Shown here one piece after another: positions 22,785 to 34,430 of a DNA stretch of 64,000 nt (the stretch's first letter is position 1; each line of letters starts with the position of its first letter). The stretch spans positions 148,862,277-148,926,276 of the forward strand of contig JAHLJT010000631.1 in NCBI GenBank assembly GCA_031308135.1. Direction: 5' to 3'. The notes beneath the pieces were generated by a model. That model was given only the letters and a program-made list of their open reading frames with translations. It made no database searches and was not told where the DNA came from. A program made the position numbers and the translations under genes. The stretch is from Acheta domesticus (Eukaryota; Arthropoda; Insecta; Orthoptera; Gryllidae).

Positions 22785-23988
22785 CTTGAAACCCTAATCA
22801 GGCAGACGGCCATTCTTTTTATTTTTCGTCGGCACTTGTATCAAAGACTTAACGAACACAATTCATCAGTGCAGTGGCAGGAACCACGCGCCCGCTTACT
22901 TATAATAAATTTGTTTATCTGTACGTGTTGAGTGCTCACTTTTTTTCTTATTGTGTTTTGTAGAAAATTGAACAAGAAATACCCATATATTTTTTTCAAA
23001 TTTTTATCTGAGAGAGTTCATTTTGAAATATTCATTTTTTTAAAATTACAATTCTTTAATAAATTTTTTTTTGAGAAAGTAATTTATGGAGGAATAAAGT
23101 ACACATATCTATCACGTGCCTCTTTCTTTGATGTCCAGAATGAATGCCATGTATTCGAGTCATTTATTTTTTTAAATTGCCTACATTTAAAAATTAGACG
23201 TGTAAATTCTTGTGCGATTTGACGTGGAATGGCTCGTATTTCAATTCGTTTCGCTCTTACCCTTAAGAACATAGATGACCCGCAAGTCACCCACGATGTT
23301 ACCCACAAAAAACATATATGACACAATGTCATACATTTTGGGGGCAGAGTGAACATCTAAAACAACCTAATCTTGAAACCCTAATCAGGCAGACGGTCAT
23401 TCTTTTTTTAGTTCTTTAGCACTTGCATCAAAGACTGACCGAAACAATTCGTTAGTTCCTCTGCCTCTGCTCATGCAGAGGCAGAGCATGAGTATAGCAT
23501 GAGCAGTGGCAGAGGGCGCCCTCATACTTACAATTGATTTTTTCAGAACTCTGTGTGTTGAGTGCTTACTTTTTTTCTTGTATTCCATAGAAAATTGAAT
23601 AAGGAACACACCTAAATTTTTTTCAAATGTTTATCTCATCGAGTTTATGTAGAAATTTTACTTTTTTTGAAAAAAATATTTTTTTAAATGAAAAAAAATA
23701 CTTTTTGAAAAATTTATTTTCAGAGGAATAAAATACATTTCAAAGGATTAAATGAAACAAACCAGAAATTTTTATAGCCAGTATATTCGGAGCAACAATT
23801 GATCTTATTTTGTGAAGTACCTGTAAATTCCAAAATTTAATACAGGCATAACTACACAAACAATCAATTTTGAGGCAAATAAAAAAAATCCGTGTGTCTT
23901 TTTTTGATGTCCAGATTTAAGAAGGAAAAAATGGTATATATTAAAAAAAGTCGTGTCAACTCTTGGTCGATTTGACGTGGAATGGCTC
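22785..23988 (+). repeat. diverged tandem duplication of the right end of element Z
   Basis: Unit 1 (from 22785) and unit 2 (from 23369) both begin cttgaaaccctaatcaggca, then share attcttttt, gcacttgtatcaaagact, gttgagtgcttactttttt and agaaaattgaa, and end in the TIR gatttgacgtggaatggctc. Unit 2 is longer by about 170 bp before its terminus. A short dyad (cctctgcctctgctcatgc and its inverse) lies at 23458-23512 in unit 2. Confidence 0.8.
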
Positions 23989-24400
23989 CAATACACGTTT
24001 GAGATGTATATACCATTATATTGAGAAGACCTTTACTGTTTCTTTCAGAATATACATTATTCCAAAAATTTGTAGGATTTGAATCAATGGACTTGCAATG
24101 GACGGATATTTGTGAACAAAAGTTTTTAAAAATCTCTCTTCGCAAGGTTTTTACAAATTTGTGTCAATGTTGCAAAATTTATGAGAGTCTTTACTTGCCT
24201 TTTTTTGGGAAATGATTGAATTTTTTGGTTCTGCGCTGTACTAAGATGAAAATTTGGATTTGATAATTCTCTTTTTCGGAATAAATAAGATACAATAATA
24301 TAATTGTACAAGCTACTGTAGAATATCTCAATACTTTCCGAGAGTTTAATAGCGTTTTCCATTCGTTGCACTGAAACGTAATAGTTAAGAAATAGTTAAG
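23989..24400 (-). pseudogene. LINE family A, piece 1: linker before RT
   Basis: Minus-strand translation contains CKSIDSNPTNFWNNVYSERN and SKGLLNIMVYTSQT, the FW-K-N...NSKGIPNTM stretch that precedes RT in jockey-like elements. It continues in sense at 19749 after element Z. The upstream endonuclease is not present. Confidence 0.75.
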
Positions 24401-24458
24401 AATATAATGTAATATAATAAGTTAATAGTTAAGAAAAGTAATAGTTCAGGCAAAAATA

Positions 24459-26276
24459 ATGAAAAATAGTCAGGACATTTTGAGCGCTAGTAACAAAACT
24501 AAAGCAATGTGGGATATCGTAAAAAATACAACCACATCATCTCCATACCTTGTAGAGAATGTTATTTTAAAGGATAATGAAAGAGAAACGAGTAATCCGG
24601 AAAAAGTTGCCAATCTCTTCAACAAACACTTTTCCAGAATTGCGTCTGATCTCACGAAGGGACTAAAATCACAAAATTCAACATTTTACACTTCCCAAAA
24701 AATTTCAGATACGATGTTTATTCCCGAAACTTCTCCCAACGAAATCCTCAGAATAGTCAGGAAACTAAAAAATAAATATTCATCTGGTTTAGATGAATTT
24801 CCGGATTGTTTATTAAAAACTTGTGCACCTGCCTTTATACATCCGTTAACTCACATTTTCAATGCTTCTTTATGTACAGGAATATTTCCAGATATTTTCA
24901 AAACAGCAAAAATTAAGCCACTTTTTAAAAAAGGGAACAAAAATGATATTCAAAATTACCGGCCAATTTCTCTTTTGTCAGTTTTCTCAAAAATATTAGA
25001 AAGGCTTTTCTACTTACGAATGGAAACATTTCTCAGGAAAAACAGAGCGTTTTCAGACTCACAACACGGTTTTAGAAAATCAAAATCTACGGAAACTGCC
25101 ATTTTTTCTTTTCTCAAAGATGTTGCTTCATCAATAGACCAAAATGAAATACCCATTGGAATATTCTTAGATCTCTCGAAAGCTTTTGACGTTATTGACC
25201 ATAAGATCTTGCTCTCAAAATTACCTTCGTATGGAATTCGTGGTATTGCCCTAGATTGGATAACTTCTTACCTTAAACATCGGACTCAAAAAGTAGAAAT
25301 ACCATACTGGCAGGAAAGGACATTACATACTTATATTTCCAATTCTTTGCCAATTGTGCATGGGGTCCCGCAAGGTTCGATCTTAGGTCCTCTTCTCTTT
25401 CTGTTATATGTAAACGATATGCCCTCGTCTATTAAAAATGGAAGAACGGTTCTGTTTGCTGATGACACGAATGTTCTTTGCAAAAAAGAAGCAGTAAATA
25501 GTACAATTTCAGAAGTTTCAAATTGGTTTAATAATAACAAATTAATTGTTAACGAAAGAAAAACTGTTTCAATGCATTTTTGCATCTCAAATCGGAAATC
25601 GCATGTTCCATTGAAAATGAACAATATGCAATTAGCTGATGTTGAGGCAACAAAATTTTTAGGTCTTTCAATTCAATCAAACCTCAAATGGAAGGTACAT
25701 ATAACAGAATTAAACACTAAATTAAGTTCATTATGCTATGCATTCAGAATTCTTTCAAATTCTGTCAGCCTTCATGCAGCCCGTTGCGTTTATTTTGCAA
25801 ATGTGCATTCCCGCCTGAGATATGGCATAATATTCTGGGGAAGCTCATCCTGTAGTATTCAGACCTTCAGATTGCAAAAGAAAATTATTCGAATAATGAA
25901 AAAATGCCTTCCACGTGATTCCTGCAAGCCTCTTTTCATTGAGCTGGGAATCCTACCATTGCCTTGTCTATTTATTTACGAATCTGTAATATTTGTCAAA
26001 AATGACCTACTTAACGGAGGGAACATATTTTCATGCAATATTGATATTTATAATTACAACACACGCCGTAGAAATCACGTGCATCAAGTGTCAGTATCAA
26101 CAGCTCAGTACAAGAAATCAACATACAATACATGTACGTTACTTTACAACGCATTGCCAGATGACATAAAACAATTAAAGTCGGTATACAAATTTAAGTT
26201 AAAAGTAAAATCTTTTCTGCTGCAAAACTGTTTCTATACAATTAGAGACAATACTGATCGTGAAAAAGAAAAATAA
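24459..26276 (+). CDS. LINE family B reverse transcriptase, copy B2 (longest intact ORF)
   Basis: 605-codon open frame of a jockey/CR1-group non-LTR retrotransposon. In order: a linker (MWDIVKNTT near residue 19), LKNKYSSGLDEFPDCLLK, NYRPISLLSVFSKILERLFY, QHGFRKSKSTETAIFSFLKD, the first catalytic motif FLDLSKAFDVIDHKILLSKL, HGVPQGSILGPLLFLLYVND, and the FADDT box (residues about 327-331), then the thumb and a C-terminal region with LLYNALPDDIKQLK. The RT core is intact, but the APE endonuclease and any ORF1 are missing upstream, so the copy is 5'-truncated. The start codon is the first methionine in the surviving frame, not the natural start. It is nearly identical to copy B1 over 2 kb, which implies fairly recent activity of the family. 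It would copy element RNA at a nicked target if supplied with endonuclease. Confidence 0.93.
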   Translation: MKNSQDILSASNKTKAMWDIVKNTTTSSPYLVENVILKDNERETSNPEKVANLFNKHFSRIASDLTKGLKSQNSTFYTSQKISDTMFIPETSPNEILRIVRKLKNKYSSGLDEFPDCLLKTCAPAFIHPLTHIFNASLCTGIFPDIFKTAKIKPLFKKGNKNDIQNYRPISLLSVFSKILERLFYLRMETFLRKNRAFSDSQHGFRKSKSTETAIFSFLKDVASSIDQNEIPIGIFLDLSKAFDVIDHKILLSKLPSYGIRGIALDWITSYLKHRTQKVEIPYWQERTLHTYISNSLPIVHGVPQGSILGPLLFLLYVNDMPSSIKNGRTVLFADDTNVLCKKEAVNSTISEVSNWFNNNKLIVNERKTVSMHFCISNRKSHVPLKMNNMQLADVEATKFLGLSIQSNLKWKVHITELNTKLSSLCYAFRILSNSVSLHAARCVYFANVHSRLRYGIIFWGSSSCSIQTFRLQKKIIRIMKKCLPRDSCKPLFIELGILPLPCLFIYESVIFVKNDLLNGGNIFSCNIDIYNYNTRRRNHVHQVSVSTAQYKKSTYNTCTLLYNALPDDIKQLKSVYKFKLKVKSFLLQNCFYTIRDNTDREKEK

Positions 26277-26765
26277 TGTAACAAAACAAAGATATATAAT
26301 GAATTAGTTTATGTTTGCATTGTATACATTTAAAAAAATATTTAATACGCCTGTAACAAGTAATGTACTTCAGCTTCCGGGTCAATGACCCCCATCTCGA
26401 TCAGGTTTTTGTCCAGTTTCCCTGATCCATAGAGCAAATGCTGAGATGGCCCCTTGTTTTGCTTCTGGACGTAAATGTAGCTTCACTGTGCGCACGTTTT
26501 GTTGAGCACTCCTTTTGCTTGTAGTTCATTTACAGTTGAAATTGATTTTCTATAACTCGGGAAAAAACATTTTTCAAATATCTTTATTTTTCTAAAATAA
26601 TTATTTTCTAAATTAATTTTTTCGTTTTCGTTTTTTTTTTTTTTTTTTTTTTTTAAATAAAATTCTGGCCCTCAAGAAAATGTGCGCAGATAAATTTCTT
26701 TCCCCACACGTCATATACAGTTTTTACTGTTTTTTGACTAAATAAATAAATAAATAAATAAAAAA
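26277..26765 (+). mobile_element. LINE B2 3' UTR and tail
   Basis: Matches the B1 3' UTR block for block (cttccgggtcaatgaccccc, gtgcgcacgttttgttgagc), includes a poly-T run, and ends with (TAAA/AATA)n. Confidence 0.9.
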
Positions 26766-28798
26766 CCCACCCTAGTGCAGGGCAAATACGTCATCGCTCC
26801 GCAACAGTGCTGCCCCACACGCGTGAAGGGCAGTCGTGGGGCAGCCACGAATGAATCATATTTCGGAACTGAGTCGGTGCGTGTACGCTAAGCAATGAGA
26901 TTATAGACAGCTGTTCTTCGTCTGCCACACTGACAGAACTCGAAAAATAAGAATTTTTGATTTGTGATCGTTGTTATAATTTTTATGATAATTATTGTTA
27001 TTTTAACACATCTTGTACGAAGTCTTTGGTAATTGTTTACTCCTTAATTCATAAAGTATTAACGTGTGATTCTTTATTTAAAAACTACCGAAAACTTCAA
27101 AAGCGAATCTGTGGAAAGTTCATTTCTCGAGATTTGTCAGTGATTGATTTCGAACACAGTACACTACATTTCGAACCGAAAGGCTTCTGCAGAATTATTT
27201 GGTTATTGGAAACTATAAAAATATTAAAATATGCATTTCCGCTTGCGCATGCAAAAAACTGTTCTTAGCACATTGTATATTTGGATGATTTTGTAAGGGG
27301 ATAGGTTTGATTACTAAGTAGCACTGAATTTGTTAACATGCAGTAATTTACGGTTGAATTTTACGAAAACACAAACTGATTTTCCGAACTTCGAGGAACT
27401 CACAAAGTTATTTTAAAGCATTTCTTGTAAAACATGGTATACTCCATTTATAGTGTCCCTATGTGACAGGAAATCCTCAATTGCCTTTACAATAACACCA
27501 CGAATCCAAATCAACATTCATAACTTCCGTACCTAACCTCAAAATGGCCCAGTGCAATGGACTGCACCGTCGAGCTCGTCAGTGCAGGTTAGGGCGCCCC
27601 GAGTGCACCCTGGTTCCGTGTCATTGTGCGAATGGAACATGGGCTTCTCTGCACTGGTGCGCCCTAGCGGCCGAATGGAACACGAAAGCTGCCCTGAGTG
27701 TGCACTGGGTGCGCACCAGTGCGGCGAATGGAAAACGCTATAAGATTCTCGTTATTTAGATCAGTATACAAATTTCTTAAGTGCATTATCTCTTCATCAT
27801 AGTCTGCCACTGTATAATAAAACACCGTATCATATTAAAAAAAAGCACCTCGTCTACAAAATAGGATTCTATAAGGAGTGTCGGATGGAAGAGGTCCTCT
27901 AAGACAATTGACTCGTATCCTGTATCACACGACGTTTGTTTTACATTTGTAAAAACTAAATCTTCTGTTGTATCTAAGCAGTTAACTACATTATTAATTT
28001 GGTGAAGATTTTAAAAAACAGTTGTATCAGAGAGTATCTTAGAAACCTCTTTTTGATGCAAAGTTGTTGATCTCTCAAAAACCAGATAGAAGGAATGTTC
28101 ATTATTAAACGATGTTATACTATCTGGTAGATTATAGTCCTCCCACAAAAGGCAGTCAATATCAAGGTAGAAATGTAGATTCAACACTGCTACAATGAGA
28201 AGTAAAAGTATTTACTCTGGTTTGAGGTGAAAAATAAACAATGCCGATAATTAAGTTGATACTTCAATAAAATATACGAACAAAGAGGTGTTCTACTTCA
28301 TGCGAGGAATCTAATAATAATCGCGATATTTCTTAATACGATAAATCTATGATAATACTGAAACAGTGGTTTCTAATTAATTATTAAAAACTATATACAT
28401 TTATATATCTGTCGTTGGGGTTCTTCAGTTCGATGGCAATTTGCTTACCTGTGATCAGCAAAAATTTGCCACCGGATCCGCTCTCCGTGTGGAAAAGTGC
28501 GAAATCTGATAGTTTTAGCTTTTGATTCTGGAATAGTTGCACCAATAACGTGCTATGTTGCACAATAATAATCCTTTTAATCAGTTTAAAAGAAACAGAA
28601 CATTATTTATTCAAGTATTTGACTGATTTCGTTTCGAAAGTCCTATGTATCAGTGTAACAATGACATTATTATTTGGGGTCATGACCTTTAAATTGAATT
28701 CGAACGATCGTTAGCAAATAAAATACCACTGTACTCTCTTGTTGAGCGTCTGGATGTCGCCCCAAAGAAACCAACCTGGGCTTCCACGTCGTTTTCCA
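26766..28798. other. no recognised gene; two GC-rich dyads
   Basis: 26807-26816 (gctgccccac) pairs with 26836-26845 (gtggggcagc). 27540-27745 is GC-rich; cgaatggaaca/aacg recurs three times (about 27631, 27672, 27725) next to gtgcactgg/ccagtgc dyads, so it may be a TIR-poor mobile fragment. At 28488-28503 ctctccgtgtggaaaa is the inverse of 28793-28808. The 103-codon ORF at 26957-27268 shows no known motif. Nothing else is visible. Confidence 0.45.
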
Positions 28799-29675
28799 CA
28801 CGGAGAGAAATGTTTAGTTCACACAATTAATCACGTAATAGATTCAACTAAACGGTATAGTAGATTTTCGTAGAACAAAGTGCTTAGTCAAGTTCACGAA
28901 ACTGCTGTTTAGTTAAACACACTAATGCACGTATAGTAATGTCCACTAAACAGGTCGTACCCGGGACGAATGGCAACTAGTGGAGAAAACTAAACGAATC
29001 TTTGCGTTGACTAATACATTGAGTAATAGTTACTAAACAGTTAAGTGAAAATAACTAAAGGAAACGTGAAAGGACATACTTTCTTTTGGTCCCTCCAAGC
29101 AGGTAGCAACTGGGGTTCCGCAGCGGTCACCCATCCTACAGCCCCATGAATTTGCACTGCCTTAACCTCGGGTACCTCACAGACCCTAGCCTAGCACAGC
29201 AGTTACGGACGCAGGGCTGCTGGCTTTAGGCTGTCCACGGTATTTCTACCGTTAGTTTAGAGAAAATAACATAATTATTGAAAACCAATAAATACTAAAC
29301 ACGCCATTTATAAAGCGTATAATACTATATACAGCGTTGAATTCTTACACTTCAGACGGGTTCTATAACCATTTCAATTGGTCAGGTTGCTAGGAACGCG
29401 CGCTTACTAAACAGTATTTAGTAAACAGTACTTACTAAACAGCATTTAGTAAGTGTGACGACATGAAACGTAGATCTCACCAAATGATTTTATCTACGAA
29501 ACAAGAATAGTACCACTGACAATTCTCTTGGTTCATTCACTCACGATTATGAATTGTTTGATTTACTAAACGAAATTAAATGATGTTTAGTGAATCTTAC
29601 TACACGAATAATTGTGCATGTACGATCGTTTACTAAATATATTTAGTACATTCAACAACAACATTTCTCTCAGTG
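28799..29675. mobile_element. 877 bp TIR element with repeated TTTAGT motif
   Basis: Ends cacggagagaaatgtt (28799) and aacatttctctcagtg (to 29675) are inverted, one mismatch. The interior carries many copies of actaaac/gtttagt in both orientations, especially 28850-29060 and 29400-29640. No coding. A GC-rich insert resembling 5S rRNA lies in the middle. Target duplication is not clear (2-3 bp at most). Superfamily undetermined; CACTA-like termini are one option. Confidence 0.65.
29085..29240 (-). ncRNA. 5S rRNA-like segment (pseudogene or SINE3-type head)
   Basis: On the minus strand the segment contains aggatgggtgaccgc, the 5S C-box (GGATGGGTGACCGC), followed by tgcggaacccc. About 35 nt upstream is cgaggttaaggcag, resembling the 5S A-box region (GAAGTTAAGCA). 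Spacing is close to that of 5S rRNA (about 30 nt). The 5' third is diverged. A functional 5S gene is unlikely; a 5S-derived promoter captured by a mobile element is more likely. Confidence 0.5.
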
Positions 29676-30569
29676 CAATCTACACTCGGCTGGGCTGGAT
29701 CCGATGTCATCTACTTGTTGCTTCTGCGTTCCTTCTAACATCTATATGTAACTATCACCTACAGCTACCCTGGCATCTAGAGATACTTTTTTCTAAAACT
29801 GCGCAAGAGATGTGCGCCTACCCGCGAACTTAACAAATCGAAAAACAAATAAAATATCTGCTAGATAAGTATTCGTTGCTAATCCTATTTTTAAATTAAT
29901 TTGTTCCGCCACGGCACTGCGGACATAATTTGCAGTGTCTATATTGTTTATATTCAATTAACGTCGTAATTACAGTTCAATTAAACTTTATGATAAATGC
30001 CATGAACTACATTATTTTTGCCAAATAAGGTTTTTTCGTCAATAATTTGTGTGAACAGTTCCGCCCGAATTGATTCAGTTAATTGATGTCACACGGCAAT
30101 GTTCTGACAAATATTACGCAGCTGTATTACAGCATAACGTAACTATCAAACTAACTCGAAGTTATCTTCCGCGTACTTATCAGACGATAAGACGGACGGA
30201 GTCTAGATGGAGAGACGGACGGATCTAGACGGAGTCTAGATCAAGAGAGAGCTTCTGTCACACCACGGCTAGAGTCCCTGTATCCAGTGACTCTAACCAC
30301 GGCCTACGAAAGTGACGTCCCAATTGTTTTTCTCCCCCTGCTCAAAATCAACAATCCCATGGCAACGTTTATGCTCCTTGCACAGCGAGGCTCTGGCGTT
30401 TACCGTCGAATGTTTGACCCGCCATTTTGTATATCACAATACCATCATAAGAGTACTATTGTTGAGGTTTCTATCATTCCTATCCTACCAAGATCAGTTC
30501 CAAAATCAATATACTAGAGGACGGCCAAGTTTCAGTAATGACATCTTATTCATTAATTATGTAACTATA
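29676..30569. other. no recognised gene
   Basis: AT-rich with a short array of gacggac and gtctagat repeats at 30190-30245. The ORFs at 30287-30692 show no motif and run into family X. Confidence 0.5.
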
Positions 30570-32165
30570 TTTTTACTTTCACGTATACATACGTATATAC
30601 GGAGTAATATATGTAGTATAGGAAGCGTTACGCAATGCTGCGTGAAAAAACGGCAAATTTTCGTCAGGAAAAGATTCATTGCCGAGCCCTGACAACGCAA
30701 AAATGAATAAAACCAGTCATTAAACAACGTTAAATTGCAACAACGCTAAATTAAGGGGAAACAATCCCTAACACGTGGTGTAGCCAGAATCCCTGTTTTG
30801 TAAGACCGTGATACCGAAAAACCAATTGAAAGGAAAACGTCCGTCAGTGAATACCACTAGCGTCTAAACCACTCGTAGGATTTTTTCCTAATTGAAGAAA
30901 CACCCGCCCATCTGGCTCTAGTCGAAGCTTTGAGATTTTGAAAAACTTTCTTCATAATTTGGGGGTACTTTACATGAAGCCCCCCCCCCCCGATATTTCT
31001 CAAAAACCCCCGAAACCCCGAATTTTCTCAAAAACAGCTCCAAATTTTTTCTTTAAATTTGTTGTAAGAATATAGTAAAATACACTGATTAAGGTGACAT
31101 AGGTCCGATTTTCCCGGTTAACTCTGAATTTTCGAAAATTGCAAAAGTTTGAAATTTTATCGGCATTTTCCTCCCAACTACAAAATTGAAGAATGATTTT
31201 TCCTTCAAATAAAATTTGTTCTCCAAAGTAAGTTCTTTCTTTAAGGTCATGTACTTTTTATTGCAACGTAGTTTTCGCGTAATATTGCGTGCAACATTTT
31301 ATAAAATTACGAAAACAAGATTTTCTCAAAAACGTCTCCAAATTTTTTCTTTAAACTTTTGGTAGGGATAGTGCCTAATGTAATCTATGAGATGACATAA
31401 ACGTTATGTTGCTTTATTCTTTTGTATTTTCAAAAAATTACTTGTAGATCAGTCGTTAATATTCACAAATTGTGGCGATTTGTTGACATATTAATGGGTT
31501 CATGTGCTTTAAATATTTTCAAGGTTCTCGAGAACTAACTCAATAGTTTTCTGTGAAAACTAGCTCAAAATCCCGCATTTTCAGAAACGCTCAAAAGCCA
31601 TTTTCTCATAAATGGTTCCAAATTTTTTCTTCAAACTTCTCGAACGGTTAGTGCTAATTACACTCTTTAATATGACGTAAAGTTTATTTTAGGGTATTTT
31701 TTGTTTTTTTCAAAAATTATACAATGTAATTTTTTTGAAAGGTCTCTGAAATCATTAATATACACATTTCCAGCCGTTTTTAAACACTATTGTATTTGTA
31801 AGTTAAAGTGCTTCAAATGATTTAAACGAAGTTTTTCTAAAACTCAAATTGTGAAAAAGAGCTTCAAATTTCGCATTTTTAATAGCGCTTAAACGCCATT
31901 TTCTTAAAGACGGGCCGAAATTTTTCAAAGAAAATGGCCATTTAGGTGGAGGTTTTAGTGTTTTTTAATGTTCTAAAATTAATATTTCATTCTACCTCTA
32001 GGAAAGCGAAAAAATAAAAAAAATATCAAAAAAATGTAGTGTGGGCAGCGATAGATGACAGCTTGCAAGAGTATGTGGCAAGTATGAATAGTTAGCTGAG
32101 ACCCAAGAAAATAGAAAACTAATATGGGAAAGTCTGGCCATTCTGAATTACCACTAGTTCTTTTC
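30570..32165 (-). repeat. family X dispersed repeat, copy X4
   Basis: Minus-orientation copy. Hairpin end at 30577-30626 (cgtatacatacgtatatacgg and partner), the block ggtgtagccagaatcc at 30779, a C run at 30979, module cores (aaaaacagctccaaattttt type) near 31020, 31325 and 31610, and the start block ctgaattaccactagt at 32149. Non-coding. Confidence 0.85.
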
Positions 32166-32329
32166 CCTTTAGTTTAGTTCTGAAACCACTCATCACCGTT
32201 GTGATAATAAACACTTAAACCTGAATCTTTTTGTAGTTTTTTTGGTCTGATTTATTTTTATCTTGTTTCAATTTATCTTAAATGCGAAGGTGAATTATTT
32301 TTGTTACTCCATTAATACATATTTTAACC

Positions 32330-33990
32330 ACAACTGTTTGAGAAACTTGTTAATGCTTTGGTACCACACTTTTCCACAATTATCTCAGACTAACAACATG
32401 GTTTTACTAACAATAGATCTACTATAACTAATCTATATTTGAAAACTATATCATTAAAGTATTTGAATCCGGTTCTCAAGTCAATGTTGAATACACGGAT
32501 TTTGCCAAGGCATTCGACTGTGCTAATCCTGACTTATTGATTGACAAGTTGTCATACAAGGCATCAACAATCCCCTCCTGTCATGGATATGCTAATATCT
32601 TTCTGGCAGAAGCCGGTATGTCGTTGTTAATGGCCATGCATCCGAGCTATTTTTAGTTAGTTCTGGTGTTCCTCAGGGTTCCATCTGGGTCCAATGTAAA
32701 TCTTCATTCATGATCTGACATCTGTTATGAAATAGAATAAAATCTTATTGTTTGTGGACGATGCCAAAATTTAAACCAAGATGACTGATTTTAATGACAC
32801 CTACCACGTGCAGGGGGATCTCCCTTCCTTCTTGCAGTGGTGTCCTACAAAGAAAATAGAACTCCATACTGATAAGTAATGTGCAATGACGTTGTCCCAG
32901 AGACATAATGTTGTGAGCTACCTGTATTCTTTAAATGGTAAAACCTTGAGCACTGTCTGTAACATCAGGGATCTTGGACTGATTTTTGACACTAAACTCA
33001 ATTTTAATTCACATATTACTGTTACAGTGAATAAAGCTCTGGTTCCCTGGATCTGATTTTGCACAACATCAAATCATTCTGGTTCATTGATAACTTATTA
33101 ATTCTTTATAAAACTTTGATTCGTCCTAGTTTAGAAAATGCCTTGGCATGTGGTTACCTTACATTGATTTACCTATCATATGGAAAAAGTACAACATAAA
33201 TTTCTACGCTGCTTAGCTTTCAGAAACGGGACACCAATTCATAGAGTTGATTGTGACCAATCCAAATTTATAATTTATTTACAGTGGAAACTTCAGGATA
33301 GGAGAAAATACTGTGATTTAATTTTTTTTTCTGTAAAATACTACATGGTCTCATTAATAGCCCTGAACTTCCTCTTCTCTCTCTTCACATCCCTGAGATG
33401 AGAAAGAGAAATCCTACATGCTTCTGCATGGATGCATTGCCTACTAACTACAGCTATTATGATATCTTTAAGAGACTACCTAGAACCGCCAATTGCTATG
33501 CTGATAGGATTGATTTTTTTAATCATTACGTTAAACATTTTTGTAATGGTCTTAAATTTCTTTTACTCACTGATCCTACTTGTTTAGACAGTTTTCAATT
33601 TTATGTCTAAATTCATTCTATGAGTGCATATTAATTGAATTGGTTAAAGAGTGAAAATAGAGAAAAAGTAAACAAAACATACCATAAGATATTGGGACGC
33701 ATGTCGAAAATAGCAAAGGAAAAATTTTACGATAATTTTTTATTGACATTCAGTGGAAATGTTAAATCTCTATGGGATTTTATATTTATTAGTCTGCGAT
33801 TTTATTAATATTAGTCCTTACTGTATGTGATTTGAAAAACTTCTTAAATTTCTTCTTGATGCCCAATTTATTTTTTTTATAACACTCTTATCCTCTCTAT
33901 GGCTGTTACTTTGCAATTTTGTAATTGTATGTTGTCATGTGTATTCATATTTTTCTTTTTGTAGAAGGTTCATCCCATTTATTGGAAATA
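32330..33990 (+). pseudogene. LINE family C (jockey-like) relic
   Basis: Heavily broken + strand RT. YTDFAKAFDCANPDLLIDKL (about 32490-32550) is the first catalytic motif. Remnants of VPQGS, a decayed ADD box near 32757, LYSLNGKTLSTVCNIRDLGL and IFDTKLNFNSHI follow (32920-33010). 33180-33401 gives MEKVQHKFLRCLAFRNGTPI, the typical C-terminal region, and 33398-33610 continues it. The AATAAATAAATAAAA tail lies at 33987. Multiple stops and frameshifts; no endonuclease. Related to but distinct from family A. Confidence 0.85.
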
Positions 33991-34089
33991 AATAAATAAA
34001 AAACGGAGACAAATTTGTTAAAAGGGTACAGTTCTGTTTTTGCCATGACCTGTAATCAAACACGGTAAAGAACCACGAAAAAACAAATT

Positions 34090-34430
34090 ATATATGATTC
34101 CAATTCAAGGGGCTACATCAGTCACATTGATCCGGGAGTATAAAGTTTGGTGAAAATCATCTGATTGTATTAGGCTGTCGGATTTAGGGACAGACACACA
34201 CACACGCACACATTTTGCCTTAAACAAAATATTTGTTCAGGGACTCACAAAATGTGGATTATTATTACACAATGTGTTTGAAGAAATTTACTACGTATTG
34301 GAATAAGGTCTATCTACTTTTTTGGTGTCAGGGCTCCACATTATGAATTTTGTTGAGAAATCAGTTTTTGCCGCAGCATTACAATACTTTCTCTGTACTA
34401 TGTAGTGCAGAGATATAAAAATTATTGGAA
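34090..34430 (+). repeat. family X-like fragment, copy X8
   Basis: Diverged terminal part: aaggggctacatcag, ttggtgaaaatcatctga, a CA-rich block, tttgcc, gggactcacaaaa, and a final hairpin (34387-34414: ctctgtacta/tagtgcagag). It ends 85 bp upstream of a nicastrin exon. Confidence 0.6.

Larger units (their letters stand above)
19750..23988. mobile_element. 4.2 kb TIR element Z with nested family X copy
   Basis: 21 bp inverted ends gagccattccacgtcaaatc+g (19750) and its complement (to 23988). It interrupts LINE A exactly between codons TCI and DGSS. The flanking 4-mers CAGT (19746-19749) and CAAT (23989-23992) are a possible 4 bp target duplication; collapsing them restores the LINE A frame. 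A second copy of the right terminus lies inside at 23213-23234. It carries a minus-strand coding relic (20445-21170) and a family X copy. TIR plus 4 bp duplication would fit the Sola group, but that is inference. Confidence 0.7.

Noticed and set aside
24470..25624. Minus-strand ORFs opposite LINE B2
   Set aside because: Shadows of the 605-codon RT frame; the same shadows occur opposite copy B1.
29612..29833. 73-codon ORF crossing the right TIR at 29675
   Set aside because: It straddles a transposon border and shows no motif.
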